Positions 26,640 to 35,882 of a DNA stretch of 64,000 nucleotides are shown in pieces. The stretch comes from JBDIVL01 sp039794405 (GTDB lineage Bacteria > Planctomycetota > Brocadiia > Brocadiales > Brocadiaceae), in NCBI GenBank assembly GCA_039794405.1, contig JBDIVL010000015.1:13370-77369 (forward strand). Direction: 5' to 3'. Made by a program: the position numbers and the translations under genes. The number at the start of each line of letters is the position of its first letter. The first letter of the stretch is position 1. The notes below the pieces were generated by a model. That model saw only the letters and a list, made by a program, of their open reading frames with translations, did no database searches and had not been told where the DNA came from.

Positions 26640-28040
26640 ATGCGTACTGAGATGAGACCACGAGTTTTAACAGCACTATTCATACCTACCATATTATTTG
26701 CTGTGATTTTGGGGTTTATTCTCTCACATGAACAAGCTTTCGGCGGCAAGAAGAAAACAGAACCAAGCAGGAAAGTAAAGAAACTTGAATCGGACATACA
26801 GAAAAATATACTTACCGTAATTGAAGAAGGCAGAATTGTCTTTCAATTTGATACATTTGGTGACGAAGATTTCTGGGGTGGCCAGCTTCAGCTTCATAAG
26901 GCAATTGACGGCAGCGATGGTGGTTCTGGCGTGAGCCCAAATAGGGCATTAGAATTGGGGTTAAAAGTTGATGCGAATGCACTTCCTGAAAATCTCGTTC
27001 AGCAAATTAAGGCAGGCCAGATCGATTTTGACGACCCTGCAACTACAGTCTCCTTACTTAAGCTCAATGCTATTATTGGCCTTACTGGATGTTTTAATTC
27101 TGATGGCACCCTAAGCTCAATAGGTATCCAATGTGCACTTTGCCATTCTACGGTGAATAATTCTTTTGCCTTTGGTATTGGTCAAAGATTGGATGGATGG
27201 GCCAATCATGATCTTAATGTTGGTGCTATTATAGCAACTGCTTCCAATTTGCAACCGATAGCCGATCTGCTTACCACCGATGTGGAAACAGTGAAAGAGG
27301 TATTGAATAGCTGGGGACCCGGGAAATTTGATGCGCAACTCCTATTAGATGGTAAAGGTTTTAATGAACAGGGTGACTCAGCAGCTACGTTGATTCCAAA
27401 CGCTTTTGGATTGGCAGGTTTCAACCTGCATACCTGGACAGGAGGATGGGGTACCGTAACTTACTGGAACGCATTTGTTGCTAATATTGAAATGCATGGT
27501 AAGGGTACCTTTTTTGACACCCGATTGGACGACACCGCAAAATTTCCTGTTGCTGCGAAGGCTGGTTTTGGTCACCTTCAGATAGAGCCGGAAGAGGACC
27601 AAATTACCTCAAAACTTCCAGCACTTCATGTTTATCAACTAGCTTTGCCGGCTCCCAAGCCTGTATCTGGTTTACATTTTAATGTAGATGCGGCTGTCAG
27701 AGGAAATGAGCTTTTCAGTGGGAAGGCTCAATGCAGTACTTGCCATACTGTGCCATTATGGACCGAACCAGGGTGGAATGTTCATGAGCCCGATGAGATC
27801 GGTATCGACAGCTTCCAGGCTAACCGGTCTCCTGATAATACTTATAAAACGATGAATCTGGAAGGCCTTTTTATCCGTGAACTAGGGATCAATATGAAAG
27901 AAGAGAACAAGGGCCGCTTCTATCATGATGGCCGTTTTGCAACCCTGAAGGATGTTGTTAACCATTATAATAGTGTCCTAAGCTTGGGATTAACCGATCA
28001 AGAAAAAGATGATCTAATCGAATATTTAAAATCACTTTAA
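26640..28040 (+). CDS. Di-heme c-type cytochrome, periplasmic
   Basis: A 466-residue protein with an N-terminal hydrophobic signal (residues 8-33). There are two heme-binding C-x2-C-H sites: C165/C168/H169 (CALCH) and C365/C368/H369 (CSTCH). The C-terminal part (GRFYHDGRFATLKDVVNHYN, then LTDQEKDDLIEYLKSL) resembles the MauG/cytochrome c peroxidase C-terminal heme domain. A long N-terminal region without hemes is unlike classical peroxidases. It ends the molybdoenzyme module, 146 bases after the oxidoreductase. An electron-transfer role is likely, but the two proteins would be in different compartments. Confidence 0.8.
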   Translation: MRTEMRPRVLTALFIPTILFAVILGFILSHEQAFGGKKKTEPSRKVKKLESDIQKNILTVIEEGRIVFQFDTFGDEDFWGGQLQLHKAIDGSDGGSGVSPNRALELGLKVDANALPENLVQQIKAGQIDFDDPATTVSLLKLNAIIGLTGCFNSDGTLSSIGIQCALCHSTVNNSFAFGIGQRLDGWANHDLNVGAIIATASNLQPIADLLTTDVETVKEVLNSWGPGKFDAQLLLDGKGFNEQGDSAATLIPNAFGLAGFNLHTWTGGWGTVTYWNAFVANIEMHGKGTFFDTRLDDTAKFPVAAKAGFGHLQIEPEEDQITSKLPALHVYQLALPAPKPVSGLHFNVDAAVRGNELFSGKAQCSTCHTVPLWTEPGWNVHEPDEIGIDSFQANRSPDNTYKTMNLEGLFIRELGINMKEENKGRFYHDGRFATLKDVVNHYNSVLSLGLTDQEKDDLIEYLKSL

Positions 28041-28041
28041 T

Positions 28042-28073
28042 TACCAGCGAGGCAAAGCCTCAAACCAATAAAA
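28042..28073. repeat. GAGGC-AAA-GCCTC short dispersed repeat
   Basis: TACCAGCGAGGCAAAGCCTC followed by AAACCAATAAAAG recurs as GACCAGCGAGGCGAAGCCTC with AGACCAATGAAAAG at 46189-46220. At that site it forms the end of the DUF2851 gene. A small hairpin is its centre. Confidence 0.5.
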
Positions 28074-28268
28074 GAGTTTGTAAATACGATTTCACAAATA
28101 CATAGTATCATGAGCTATCAGCAACCAACTTTCGGCATGTAAGCTGATGGCTGACCGTTGATAAAGTTTAAAAACATTTACACATCATTGGGTATTTGAA
28201 TCTTTAAGTCAGGCATTGTGTAAAAACTTGAAGATAATTTTTTTGAGATTACGTATGGAGGTGTTCTT

Positions 28269-28559
28269 ATGGCGCAGTCTAAAACTACAACCGATCATGA
28301 AATAATCAGGAGATGGGCAGAAGAACGTGGTGGCAGGCCGGTTACCGTTAAGGGAACAGGCAGTGAGGATGAACCAGGCGTGCTTCGCATAGATTTTCCT
28401 GATTATCGTGGAGAAGAGAGATTTCAGGAGATCTCCTGGGAAGAATTTTTCAAGAAATTCGATAAGGAAGGGTTGGTATTCCTTTATCAGGAGGAGACGA
28501 AGAGTGGCAAAAAAAGTAGATTCAATAAGATTATTAGTCATGAAACGGCAAAGAAATAA
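28269..28559 (+). CDS. Conserved small acidic protein of stress clusters
   Basis: A 96-residue soluble protein. Recognisable stretches are IIRRWAEERGGRPVTVKGTG, GVLRIDFPDYRGEERFQEISWEEFFKKFDKEGL and LVFLYQEET. Homologues I recall are about this length, annotated as hypothetical (sometimes wrongly as a branching enzyme), and sit near stress genes. No catalytic residues stand out. GTATGGAGG precedes the start at close spacing. Ten bases separate it from the cupin gene, so the two are probably one operon with the Zn-ADH after them. Confidence 0.65.
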   Translation: MAQSKTTTDHEIIRRWAEERGGRPVTVKGTGSEDEPGVLRIDFPDYRGEERFQEISWEEFFKKFDKEGLVFLYQEETKSGKKSRFNKIISHETAKK

Positions 28560-28569
28560 GGAGTCTTCT

Positions 28570-28911
28570 ATGGGTGATAAAACCGTTACAAAAGTTCAGT
28601 CCAAGTACTCGCCAAAGGGTCAGAACGGCCAGAGATATCTTGCTTCGGGTATTCGGGTTTCCATGCGCCTTTGGGAAGATGAACAGCCTGGTGATCTAAA
28701 GCCAGAAACAAGCCGTGATTATGAGACTGTTGGTTTTGTGATCATGGGCCGTGCTGAACTTCATACGGAAGGTCAACTTATTCTCCTTGAGACTGGTGAC
28801 TCATGGGTTGTGCCCAGAGGAGCTGTTCATGCATACAAGATTTTAGAACCGTTTACAGCAGTCGAGGCAACTTCTCCCCCTTTTCATGTTCATGGACGTG
28901 AAAAATGTTAA
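28570..28911 (+). CDS. Small cupin-fold protein
   Basis: A 113-residue protein. ATG 28570 has AAGGAG upstream; a longer frame reaching back to 28408 overlaps the previous gene and is rejected. The fold signs are VGFVIMGRAELHTEGQLILLETGDSWVVPRGAVHAYKIL, a cupin strand pair with the usual G-x5-P-x-G-x2-H (GDSWVVPRGAVH). Only part of the canonical metal-binding histidines is present, so metal content is uncertain. It is a stand-alone small cupin, likely binding or sensing a small molecule, encoded between the 96-aa protein and the dehydrogenase. Confidence 0.75.
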   Translation: MGDKTVTKVQSKYSPKGQNGQRYLASGIRVSMRLWEDEQPGDLKPETSRDYETVGFVIMGRAELHTEGQLILLETGDSWVVPRGAVHAYKILEPFTAVEATSPPFHVHGREKC

Positions 28912-28917
28912 ACACAT

Positions 28918-28943
28918 GGTTCAATATGCAAGATTGGACCAAC
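28918..28943. repeat. Family A half-element (single hairpin)
   Basis: GGTTCAATATGCAAGATTGGACC matches the right-hand hairpin of family A (TTCAATCTGCAAGATTGAA at 540-659), isolated between the cupin and dehydrogenase genes. Confidence 0.5.
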
Positions 28944-29026
28944 TTTGAGTTACTACTAATCTTCTAAGGCATCATGATAACTTTATAACATTTTCTGTAA
29001 AAACTAAAAACAAAGGAGAATATTGT

Positions 29027-30256
29027 ATGAAAGCAGTTGTTTTTCACGCAATTGGTGATATTCGTCTTGATGACGTACGGGAACCAAAAATTCAACAATC
29101 AACGGATGCTATCGTACGGCTTACAACGAGCGCTATTTGTGGAACTGATTTGCATATGATTCGGGGTACTATGTCCGGAATGAGCCCGGGTACAATCATG
29201 GGGCATGAAGGGGTTGGGGTTGTTGAAGAGATAGGATCCGATGTACGAAACCTCAGCGTTGGTGACAGAGTTGTAATTCCGTCTACCATTGCCTGTGGAT
29301 ATTGTTCTTACTGCAGGGCTGGGTATTATGCTCAGTGTGATAATGCAAACCCTAACGGACCTCAGGCTGGAACCGCATTTTTTGGAGGGCCAAAAGAAAG
29401 TGGTGCTTTTCATGGTCTTCAGGCTGAAAAGGCGCGGATTCCATTTGCCAATGTTGGGCTGGTCAAACTTCCTGATGAAGTAAATGACGAACAGGCTATC
29501 CTCATATCTGATATATTCCCTACAGCTTATTTTGGCGCTGAACTTGCTGAAATTAAAACCGGTGATACGGTTGCGGTATTTGGATGTGGCCCCGTGGGCC
29601 TCTTCACTGTTATAAGTGCAAGGCTTTTAGGTGCTGGCAGGATTTTGGCAGTTGATACCATCCCATCCCGCCTGGAAATGGCACGAAGGGAAGGGGCTGA
29701 AGTTATTGATTATAATGCAGAAGATCCCGTTGAGGCTATAAAGAATCTTACAGGTGGTATTGGTGTTGACCGTGCTATTGATGCAGTTGGTGTTGATGCA
29801 AATCGCCCCCATGAAGGACCGGCAGCCAGGCAAACAAAAACTTTGAAATCACAATTTGAGCAGGAGATTGATCAAATCGCACCCGAAACGAATCCCGAAG
29901 GTGATAACTGGCATGCAGGCGATGCTCCCTCTCTCGTATTATTATGGGCTGTGCAGGCATTGGCAAAGGCAGGAACGCTTTCTGTTATTGGTGTTTATCC
30001 TCAGACAGCACAATCATTTCCTATTGGTACTGCAATGAATAAGAACCTTACCATTAAGATGGGAAATTGTAATCATCGGAAGTACCTGCCCATGCTTGTT
30101 GACCTGGTTCGCAGCGGGGCAATTGATCCGGCAGAAATTCTTCCCACTCAGCATGAACCTCTCACTTCCGCCATTGAGGCTTACAAGGCATTTGATAAAC
30201 GGGAACCGGGTTGGGTTAAAGTGGTTCTTGAACCCGCTGCTGTATCAACTCGGTAG
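29027..30256 (+). CDS. Zinc-dependent alcohol dehydrogenase (MDR family, formaldehyde-dehydrogenase-like)
   Basis: A 409-residue protein. Catalytic zinc ligands are C38 in AICGTDLH and H60-E61 in GHEGVG. Structural zinc cysteines are C90, C93, C96 and C104 (CGYCSYCRAGYYAQC). The Rossmann loop is FGCGPVGLF near residue 188, and AVDTIPSR with its aspartate suggests NAD. An insertion near residues 250-300 (RPHEGPAARQTKTLKSQFEQ onward) is typical of the larger, glutathione-independent formaldehyde dehydrogenase-like group. It converts alcohols or aldehydes in the cytoplasm; the true substrate is unknown. AAAGGAG precedes the start. Its neighbours suggest stress or low-oxygen expression. Confidence 0.88.
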   Translation: MKAVVFHAIGDIRLDDVREPKIQQSTDAIVRLTTSAICGTDLHMIRGTMSGMSPGTIMGHEGVGVVEEIGSDVRNLSVGDRVVIPSTIACGYCSYCRAGYYAQCDNANPNGPQAGTAFFGGPKESGAFHGLQAEKARIPFANVGLVKLPDEVNDEQAILISDIFPTAYFGAELAEIKTGDTVAVFGCGPVGLFTVISARLLGAGRILAVDTIPSRLEMARREGAEVIDYNAEDPVEAIKNLTGGIGVDRAIDAVGVDANRPHEGPAARQTKTLKSQFEQEIDQIAPETNPEGDNWHAGDAPSLVLLWAVQALAKAGTLSVIGVYPQTAQSFPIGTAMNKNLTIKMGNCNHRKYLPMLVDLVRSGAIDPAEILPTQHEPLTSAIEAYKAFDKREPGWVKVVLEPAAVSTR

Positions 30257-30321
30257 TACAGGATTTTTATTATAGATTTTCCGGTGGTATGAACGGCCTT
30301 GGTGTATAGAAAATTCAAAGA

Positions 30322-30434
30322 GTAGGATGGGTTAAGCGAAAGCGGACCCGTCACGAACTTTTAGCGATAGCTATGAGCTGTCAGCTACCGGCTATGAGAA
30401 ATCTGATGGGTGCGTTAACGCTTAACCTATCCTG
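30322..30434. repeat. Dispersed inverted-repeat element, family C
   Basis: TAGGATGGGTTAAGCG at the left and CGCTTAACCTATCCT at the right are inverted. ACCCGTCA and TGATGGGTGCG make inner arms. Relatives lie at 47527-47620 and 49234-49309. Confidence 0.65.
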
Positions 30435-30508
30435 CTGCCTCCCCATTTATCCCCCTCATTAATCTTATTATTACCCACATCTTTTCCTTCTCTGTAATCC
30501 AGTTCCGA

Positions 30509-30604
30509 GGGTGGCACCGACAAACTCTGTTTGTCAGTGTTTTCTATTCCATATCATGTGCGCATTCAAATAAGCACGGGCAAACCGGTTTATCCGTGCC
30601 ATCC
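30509..30604. repeat. Dispersed inverted-repeat element, family B
   Basis: 96 bases: GGGTGGCACCGACAAACTCTG, then a hairpin partner TTTGTCAGTG. A second hairpin, GCACGGGCAAACCGGTTTATCCGTGCC, ends the element. Near-identical layout at 39203-39300 and 47312-47407. Confidence 0.7.
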
Positions 30605-31254
30605 GGTCTGGAACTCATCCCCAAATCCTATTTTGACTCCTTGTTCTCAAACTCTCAGACTGGGCTAAATGAGCAATTTTACTCTATTTCGAGGTAATTC
30701 TTCCTTACTTTTCGAATAAGAGAGTTCATTTGTTTTGAGATCACTATAACAAATGGCCTGAAACTTAAACCCATATAAACGCTGTTACGAACATTTTTGT
30801 AACAACGCTACTCCATCGTGGTACAATTTTGTCCTCGTGTGTTCATTTTTGTTATCATATCAATGCAAAGTAGTCTCTTAGCGTTTTTGTTTGTTCTTAA
30901 CATTTCCATGCCAAAATTTATCATTTCTTTTGATATTGTTATCCTTCTCTATTTTAACTATCCGCTATTTAATTGAAAAATAACGCAGTGCGGCAGTTTA
31001 TTTATTACCATCTCTACAGCAAAAATAAATTATATTTTTCAATCGTTTATAATCTAAAATGCATAGAGAGATAAGAGATAAAATAAAATACAATTATTTT
31101 GTGCTTTGGCATAAGAATTTCTCTAATTATTCTTATTAATTAGAAATGGTCCGTAAATTTTAGGGATAAGTGCCCATAATGGACTGCTCATGCTTGCGCG
31201 TGGATATGATTGATCATTCTGAGTAACGATGGATAAGGCAGAGGGTATGGTTCG

Positions 31255-33390
31255 ATGATTACATTAGATTACGTAATGCCGATCTATGGAATATTTTGTA
31301 CTGCCACAAGTGTTGGAATGTTCTTTGCTATATTAACAACGAATTCTATAAAAAGTTTAAAGGGTGTAATACAGAAGCTTACAGGGAAAATTGCCGGATA
31401 TGAAAGGATAGAGAAGAGATTGAAGGCATATGAGACAATGCTTTCAAAGATAACGGATCTTACGTATATCTTCGATATCGAGGGAAATATTGTATTTGTG
31501 AATAGTGTATTTGAAAAATATACAGGACACAGACCTGAAGAATTTATCGGGAAATCATTTGTACCTCTTTATAACGAAAAAGATTTGGAGAAGATAATGG
31601 ATTTTCATACAAGGGTATTGAAAGGAGAAAGTTTACAATTTGAGCTTTCTTATAAAGACACCGGGGTGTCATGTGAATGTAAAGAATTCCCCCTAAAAGA
31701 AAATAGTGGAAATGTTATTGGAATTATAGGTGTTGCAAGAGACATTACTGACCACAGGCGTACTGAAGAGGCATTAAGGAAAAGTGAGGCCAGTCTTGCG
31801 AATGCACAAAGAATTGCACACATAGGAAACTGGGAATGGGATATTATAGAAAACAAAGTGCATTGGTCTGATGAGACCTATCGTATTTTTGGTATTCCTC
31901 CACAGGCATTTACTGCTACGTTTGAAGGGTTTCTGGATTTAGTCCATCCTGATGATAGAGAATTTGTAAAAAAGTCAATTTACGGAGCCCTGTATCAGGG
32001 AGAACCATATAGCATTAACCATCGCATTATCCTGCAAGATGGTTCGATACGCATTGCCCATTGTGAAGGGGAGGTTATTTTTGATAATACGGGCAAGGCC
32101 ATCCAATTAAACGGTACAATCCAGGATGTTACCAAACTTAAAGAGGTAGAGGAGGAACTGAGGATACTCAATGAATCTTTAGAGCAGCGTGTAGCGAAGA
32201 GAACAGAGGCACTCGTAAAGGCTAATGAAGAACTCCTTGTGAAAACCGCAGAGTGTAAACAGGCAGAAGAGAGGCTGCAGGTAAGTGAAAATAAGTACAA
32301 AATACTCCTTGAAAACCTTCCGCAGAGGATATTTTATAAGGATAAAAATTTCATATATATATCTTGCAATGAAAACTTTGCCCGGGATTTTCATATTACG
32401 CCAGACGAAATCAGAGGAAAGACAGATTACGATCTTTATCCCAAGGTTCTTGCCGATAAATACCGGACAGATGACAAGAAGGTTGTAGAATCGGGACAGG
32501 TCGTGGATGAAGAAGAGAAATATGTACAGAACGGGCGAGAGATGGTTGTACATACGATAAAGACACCGGTAAAAGATGAAAAGGGTGAAATTATCGGTAT
32601 ATTGGGATTCTTCTGGGATATTACTGACAAGGTCGTTTTACAAAAGGAAGCTATACGCTCGAGGAACTTGGCATCACTGGGGGAGCTTGCAGCAGGAGTG
32701 GCTCACGAAATCAATAATCCCATAATGGGCGTTATCAATTATGCACAACTCTTATTTAATAAGAGCAAAGAGGGAAGCAAAGAAAGAGATATTGCCAACC
32801 GGATTATCAAGGAAGGTAATCGTGTAGCAAACATAGCCCATAGCCTTCTTTCTTTTGCCAGGCCATGTGATAGTAAAGAGAGAAAGAAAATTGTTAGTAT
32901 CCAGGAAATATTATCCGATACCCTTGTTCTGACGGAGGCACAATTGCGAAAAGAGAGTGTTAAGATAAAACTGTACCTCCCTGAAAAATTGCCGAAAATA
33001 ACTGCGCATCCTCAACAGATTCAACAAGTCTTTTTAAATGCCATAAGCAATGCACGGTATGCCTTAAACCAGAAATATCTAAGACCTCATGACGATAAAA
33101 TCCTTGAGATTATGGCTGAAGAAATAATGATAGATAATTATCCCTGTATAAAGATTATCTTTTATGACCATGGCATCGGTATACCTGTCAATATTCTGGA
33201 TAAAGTAATGGACCCGTTTTTTACGACAAAGCCGAGGGGTATCGGAACCGGATTAGGTTTAAGTGTGAGCCATAGTATTATCAAAGATCACGGCGGCAGG
33301 CTTATGATTGACAGTGTTGAGGGTGAGTTTACAAAAATTATTGTAGTCCTGCCAGCGTGTAAAGATGCTCCGGTGGGATGCCTCCTTTAG
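31255..33390 (+). CDS. PAS-domain sensor histidine kinase
   Basis: A 711-residue protein. One membrane helix lies near residues 8-28. PAS domains lie at about 58-170, 180-290 and 340-465 (ITDLTYIFDIEGNIVFVN; IGNWEWDIIENKVHW; LLENLPQRIFYKDKNFIYIS), with a coiled coil near 295-345. The dimerisation/phospho-acceptor box holds H484 in GVAHEINNPIMG. The ATPase domain has the G box GTGLGLSVSHSIIKDHGG near residue 665. It is a membrane-tethered two-component kinase; the cognate regulator is not next to it. The last codons (PVGCLL) lie inside a repeat that continues downstream. Confidence 0.9.
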   Translation: MITLDYVMPIYGIFCTATSVGMFFAILTTNSIKSLKGVIQKLTGKIAGYERIEKRLKAYETMLSKITDLTYIFDIEGNIVFVNSVFEKYTGHRPEEFIGKSFVPLYNEKDLEKIMDFHTRVLKGESLQFELSYKDTGVSCECKEFPLKENSGNVIGIIGVARDITDHRRTEEALRKSEASLANAQRIAHIGNWEWDIIENKVHWSDETYRIFGIPPQAFTATFEGFLDLVHPDDREFVKKSIYGALYQGEPYSINHRIILQDGSIRIAHCEGEVIFDNTGKAIQLNGTIQDVTKLKEVEEELRILNESLEQRVAKRTEALVKANEELLVKTAECKQAEERLQVSENKYKILLENLPQRIFYKDKNFIYISCNENFARDFHITPDEIRGKTDYDLYPKVLADKYRTDDKKVVESGQVVDEEEKYVQNGREMVVHTIKTPVKDEKGEIIGILGFFWDITDKVVLQKEAIRSRNLASLGELAAGVAHEINNPIMGVINYAQLLFNKSKEGSKERDIANRIIKEGNRVANIAHSLLSFARPCDSKERKKIVSIQEILSDTLVLTEAQLRKESVKIKLYLPEKLPKITAHPQQIQQVFLNAISNARYALNQKYLRPHDDKILEIMAEEIMIDNYPCIKIIFYDHGIGIPVNILDKVMDPFFTTKPRGIGTGLGLSVSHSIIKDHGGRLMIDSVEGEFTKIIVVLPACKDAPVGCLL

Positions 33391-33469
33391 TGGGACACCT
33401 CTCGGGAAAACATTTACAGGCTCAATGAGTACCTTTTATTACCATACCATAAAGGAGACGTCCTACCGG
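33370..33469. repeat. Inverted repeat overlapping the end of the kinase gene
   Basis: CCGGTGGGATGCCTCCTTTA at 33370-33389 and TAAAGGAGACGTCCTACCGG at 33450-33469 are inverted with 17 of 20 positions matching. The left arm codes the last residues of the kinase. It may also serve as terminator between the convergent genes. Confidence 0.55.
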
Positions 33470-33493
33470 GGACGCCTCTACTTTAGATGACAT

Positions 33494-34681
33494 CTAATCG
33501 AAATCGGCATATATTTCTCCCAGATTTATACCTGCAACATGAGTTTTTCCATAGTCTTTTTTTAATGATAATTTTGCATATTGGAGTTCTGAACTAGCGC
33601 TTCCGTTCCGGATTGCCACAGAGGCTTCTATAAACCCGGCAAGAATATCCGACGCCTTAACGAGTTCTCCGTCTCTTGGATTAAAGGAATCATCGTTATA
33701 GGAACCATTGATTTCCTTGCTATTGCATTTATTCATTTTTCCGTCGATATTTACTATGCTGTCGAATTCGTCCTCAGTAAACATTCTCATTTCCGGATGC
33801 CATTCCTCCGGAATCAGGCCGTATACTTCTTTTTCCATCAGTTCCTTCTCATATTCTTTTATCAGGTCATCAAGTCCCTCTACGGATCTTTTTACCGGTG
33901 AAATAATATCCCTGGTAAGAACCTCCGGCAGGTCATGAAATAAGCCGGTGAAGTAGTTGTTGATACACCTTCTTTTGCAAGCCTTTATTTCCAGAGAAAA
34001 CAGATAGGAGAGGATGGCAACATAGAGGGAATGCCCTAAAACGGAGGTTTGGGGTATTCTATGGAGATGAGCCCATCTTGACTGGAATCTGAGTTGACCG
34101 CACAAGTTGATAAAATTTTTGTATCGTATGTGCTTTGTCAGTTGATCCATACCTTTCAAATTATAATATTTTTCTTGTTTTTCCTGCAGATTTTTCTTTA
34201 TATCTTCTATTTCGTAACCGTCTGGATTTGCATGTTCTATAATATTGAATTCCCATTTCGTGGCATAGAAGTGGGCAGCACTGAGGATTCTTTTGTTTGT
34301 AGTATCATCGCTATGTAAAAAATAATCTTTAAACCTTTTGCAGAAATCTTTACCAAGAGGTAGGAGAATTGGTTCTAATTCTTTATAAACCCATTCATTT
34401 AATTGGTTATATTTAACCTTGTTTTCTTTTATTCTATAGAAAACCGGTGGTTTTAAATCGGTAATAACAATACGTTGCAAAAGCTCAAAAATTCCCCCTT
34501 CAATAATGTCTATCCAATCGGAGTCTTGTATATTTCCTTCGAATTTACCCAGGAAATAGGCAATGATCATTTTGTGGGCCTGTTTATCCAATTCTGTCAA
34601 TTCTATAGGCCGTATTTTATCATTCCATCTCTGCATATAAGCAGCATCGAAAATCTTCAGAAGTAATGCTTTTCTTATCAT
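33494..34681 (-). CDS. HD-domain phosphohydrolase (YfbR-like)
   Basis: A 395-residue protein. The HD motif is split over VLGHSLYVAILSYLFS (first His) and YFTGLFHDLPEVLTRDIISPVK (His-Asp, then the E-x-x-T-x-D-I-x-x-P-V-K pattern of the YfbR/HD_2 group). A further Asp lies in LVKASDILAGFIEA. The first ~190 residues are a helical N-terminal region of unknown role; YfbR itself is only about 200 long. The family removes phosphate from nucleoside monophosphates or related substrates. It converges with the kinase gene. There is no GYP motif, so it is not a c-di-GMP phosphodiesterase of that class. Confidence 0.8.
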   Translation of the reverse strand: MIRKALLLKIFDAAYMQRWNDKIRPIELTELDKQAHKMIIAYFLGKFEGNIQDSDWIDIIEGGIFELLQRIVITDLKPPVFYRIKENKVKYNQLNEWVYKELEPILLPLGKDFCKRFKDYFLHSDDTTNKRILSAAHFYATKWEFNIIEHANPDGYEIEDIKKNLQEKQEKYYNLKGMDQLTKHIRYKNFINLCGQLRFQSRWAHLHRIPQTSVLGHSLYVAILSYLFSLEIKACKRRCINNYFTGLFHDLPEVLTRDIISPVKRSVEGLDDLIKEYEKELMEKEVYGLIPEEWHPEMRMFTEDEFDSIVNIDGKMNKCNSKEINGSYNDDSFNPRDGELVKASDILAGFIEASVAIRNGSASSELQYAKLSLKKDYGKTHVAGINLGEIYADFD

Positions 34682-34886
34682 GAATTAAAATCCTTTTTAG
34701 TGCAGCATGTTGTCGTGATCTCAGAACAAGATGTACCTAAAGCATCCGTTGTATTATCGTAGGAGTGAAACATTTGCCGGATTACCGTAAGATGTTTTCC
34801 TCAAACCCGAAGTATCGTTCCGGATGGCAAAAGAACGAGGAATCTCTCCCGTGTACAAACCCAACGGATTCCTCACCTGAATTTCT

Positions 34887-35882
34887 TTAAACAGGTTGTG
34901 CATACCGATTAAGAAGATATGTCCCAAGAGAAAAATATGAGGTCAGTGAAATGACATCGGAAATTGCCAATACGAATGGACATGAAGCATGGGTTGGGTT
35001 GATACCCATCTTTCTAAAGAGGATCGGTAAAATACATCCAAGAAAAGAAGCTGTAACGATGGTGAATAAGATAGTAAGGGATAAGGTTATTGAAAAGGCC
35101 TGTTCACGTAACCAGAAAAAGGACACGAGGTACATGAGTCCGCCGCATAGAGTGCCTATTTTCATCCCGACGAGCATTTCGTAAAGCATAAGCCCTTTCA
35201 TTTTGATAGTTTTTTCAAATGAGGAAAGGGTAACTGCAACGGCCTGGGTGCCCATGCTTTCCGCAAGACCTAAAATTATTGTCATAAAGAAGGCCATAAA
35301 AATAAACTTATCTACGGTGACGCTGAACAGGTCTGTAATAAATGCACAAGCGATTCCGCTCATAATATTAAAAAGTAAATAGGGAAATCGCAAAAAGGTG
35401 CTTTTAAAAACAGAAGGTTTTCGAAATTCCTCAAGTTTTATACCAATTATTTTGAGCAGGTTATCCCGTGCCGACTCTACCTCCTCTTCAATAGCTACGG
35501 TGTTTTCTATAAGATCGTTGGCCCGTGTAACGCCAATAAGTTTTCCTTGTTCATCAACAACGGGAAAGGCAAGGAATTTATACATTAAAAAATACTCGAG
35601 AGCAGTGTCTAAAGAACTTTGCCTGGATAGTTTGATTGGGTTACGCATCATAATATCAGAAACCTTTGCTCCTTTGGGAGAAGTAAGGAGTTTTCTCAAA
35701 GGTATGATGCCGGTCAATTTCCCCTCACTGTTTCTAACATAGCAGTAAAAAATATTACCGGAAAGTTTGCTATTACGCATCAATTCAAAAGCCGTTTGAG
35801 CCGTACTATCTTCCGGAACAACAAGCATTTCAGTACTGTATTTAAATTCGGAATTTTTTACTGTTTTATTGCGAAACAACAT
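34887..35882 (-). CDS. MgtE-like divalent-cation transporter with CBS pair
   Basis: A 331-residue protein. Two CBS domains (about residues 20-75 and 78-130) precede a five-helix MgtE-type membrane domain from about 165 to the end. The last part holds GINPTHASCPFVLAISDVISLTSYFSLG, equivalent to the pore-lining P-A-x-A-S-x-P...D-V region of MgtE. The N-domain of classical MgtE (about 130 residues) is absent, so the protein is a shorter form. It probably carries Mg2+ (or Co2+) across the inner membrane, with gating by the CBS pair. It is monocistronic. Confidence 0.82.
   Translation of the reverse strand: MLFRNKTVKNSEFKYSTEMLVVPEDSTAQTAFELMRNSKLSGNIFYCYVRNSEGKLTGIIPLRKLLTSPKGAKVSDIMMRNPIKLSRQSSLDTALEYFLMYKFLAFPVVDEQGKLIGVTRANDLIENTVAIEEEVESARDNLLKIIGIKLEEFRKPSVFKSTFLRFPYLLFNIMSGIACAFITDLFSVTVDKFIFMAFFMTIILGLAESMGTQAVAVTLSSFEKTIKMKGLMLYEMLVGMKIGTLCGGLMYLVSFFWLREQAFSITLSLTILFTIVTASFLGCILPILFRKMGINPTHASCPFVLAISDVISLTSYFSLGTYLLNRYAQPV

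Larger units (their letters stand above)
30257..31254. other. Long intergenic region with two repeat families
   Basis: About 1 kb without a gene. It carries a family C element (30322-30434) and a family B element (30509-30604). The AT-rich part from 30700 to 31250 probably holds the promoter of the histidine kinase gene, but no clear -35/-10 pair is obvious to me. Confidence 0.5.

Noticed and set aside
33494..34681. HD-GYP c-di-GMP phosphodiesterase
   Set aside because: The protein has the YfbR-like H-D-x2-E-x2-T-x-D-I pattern and no GYP motif.
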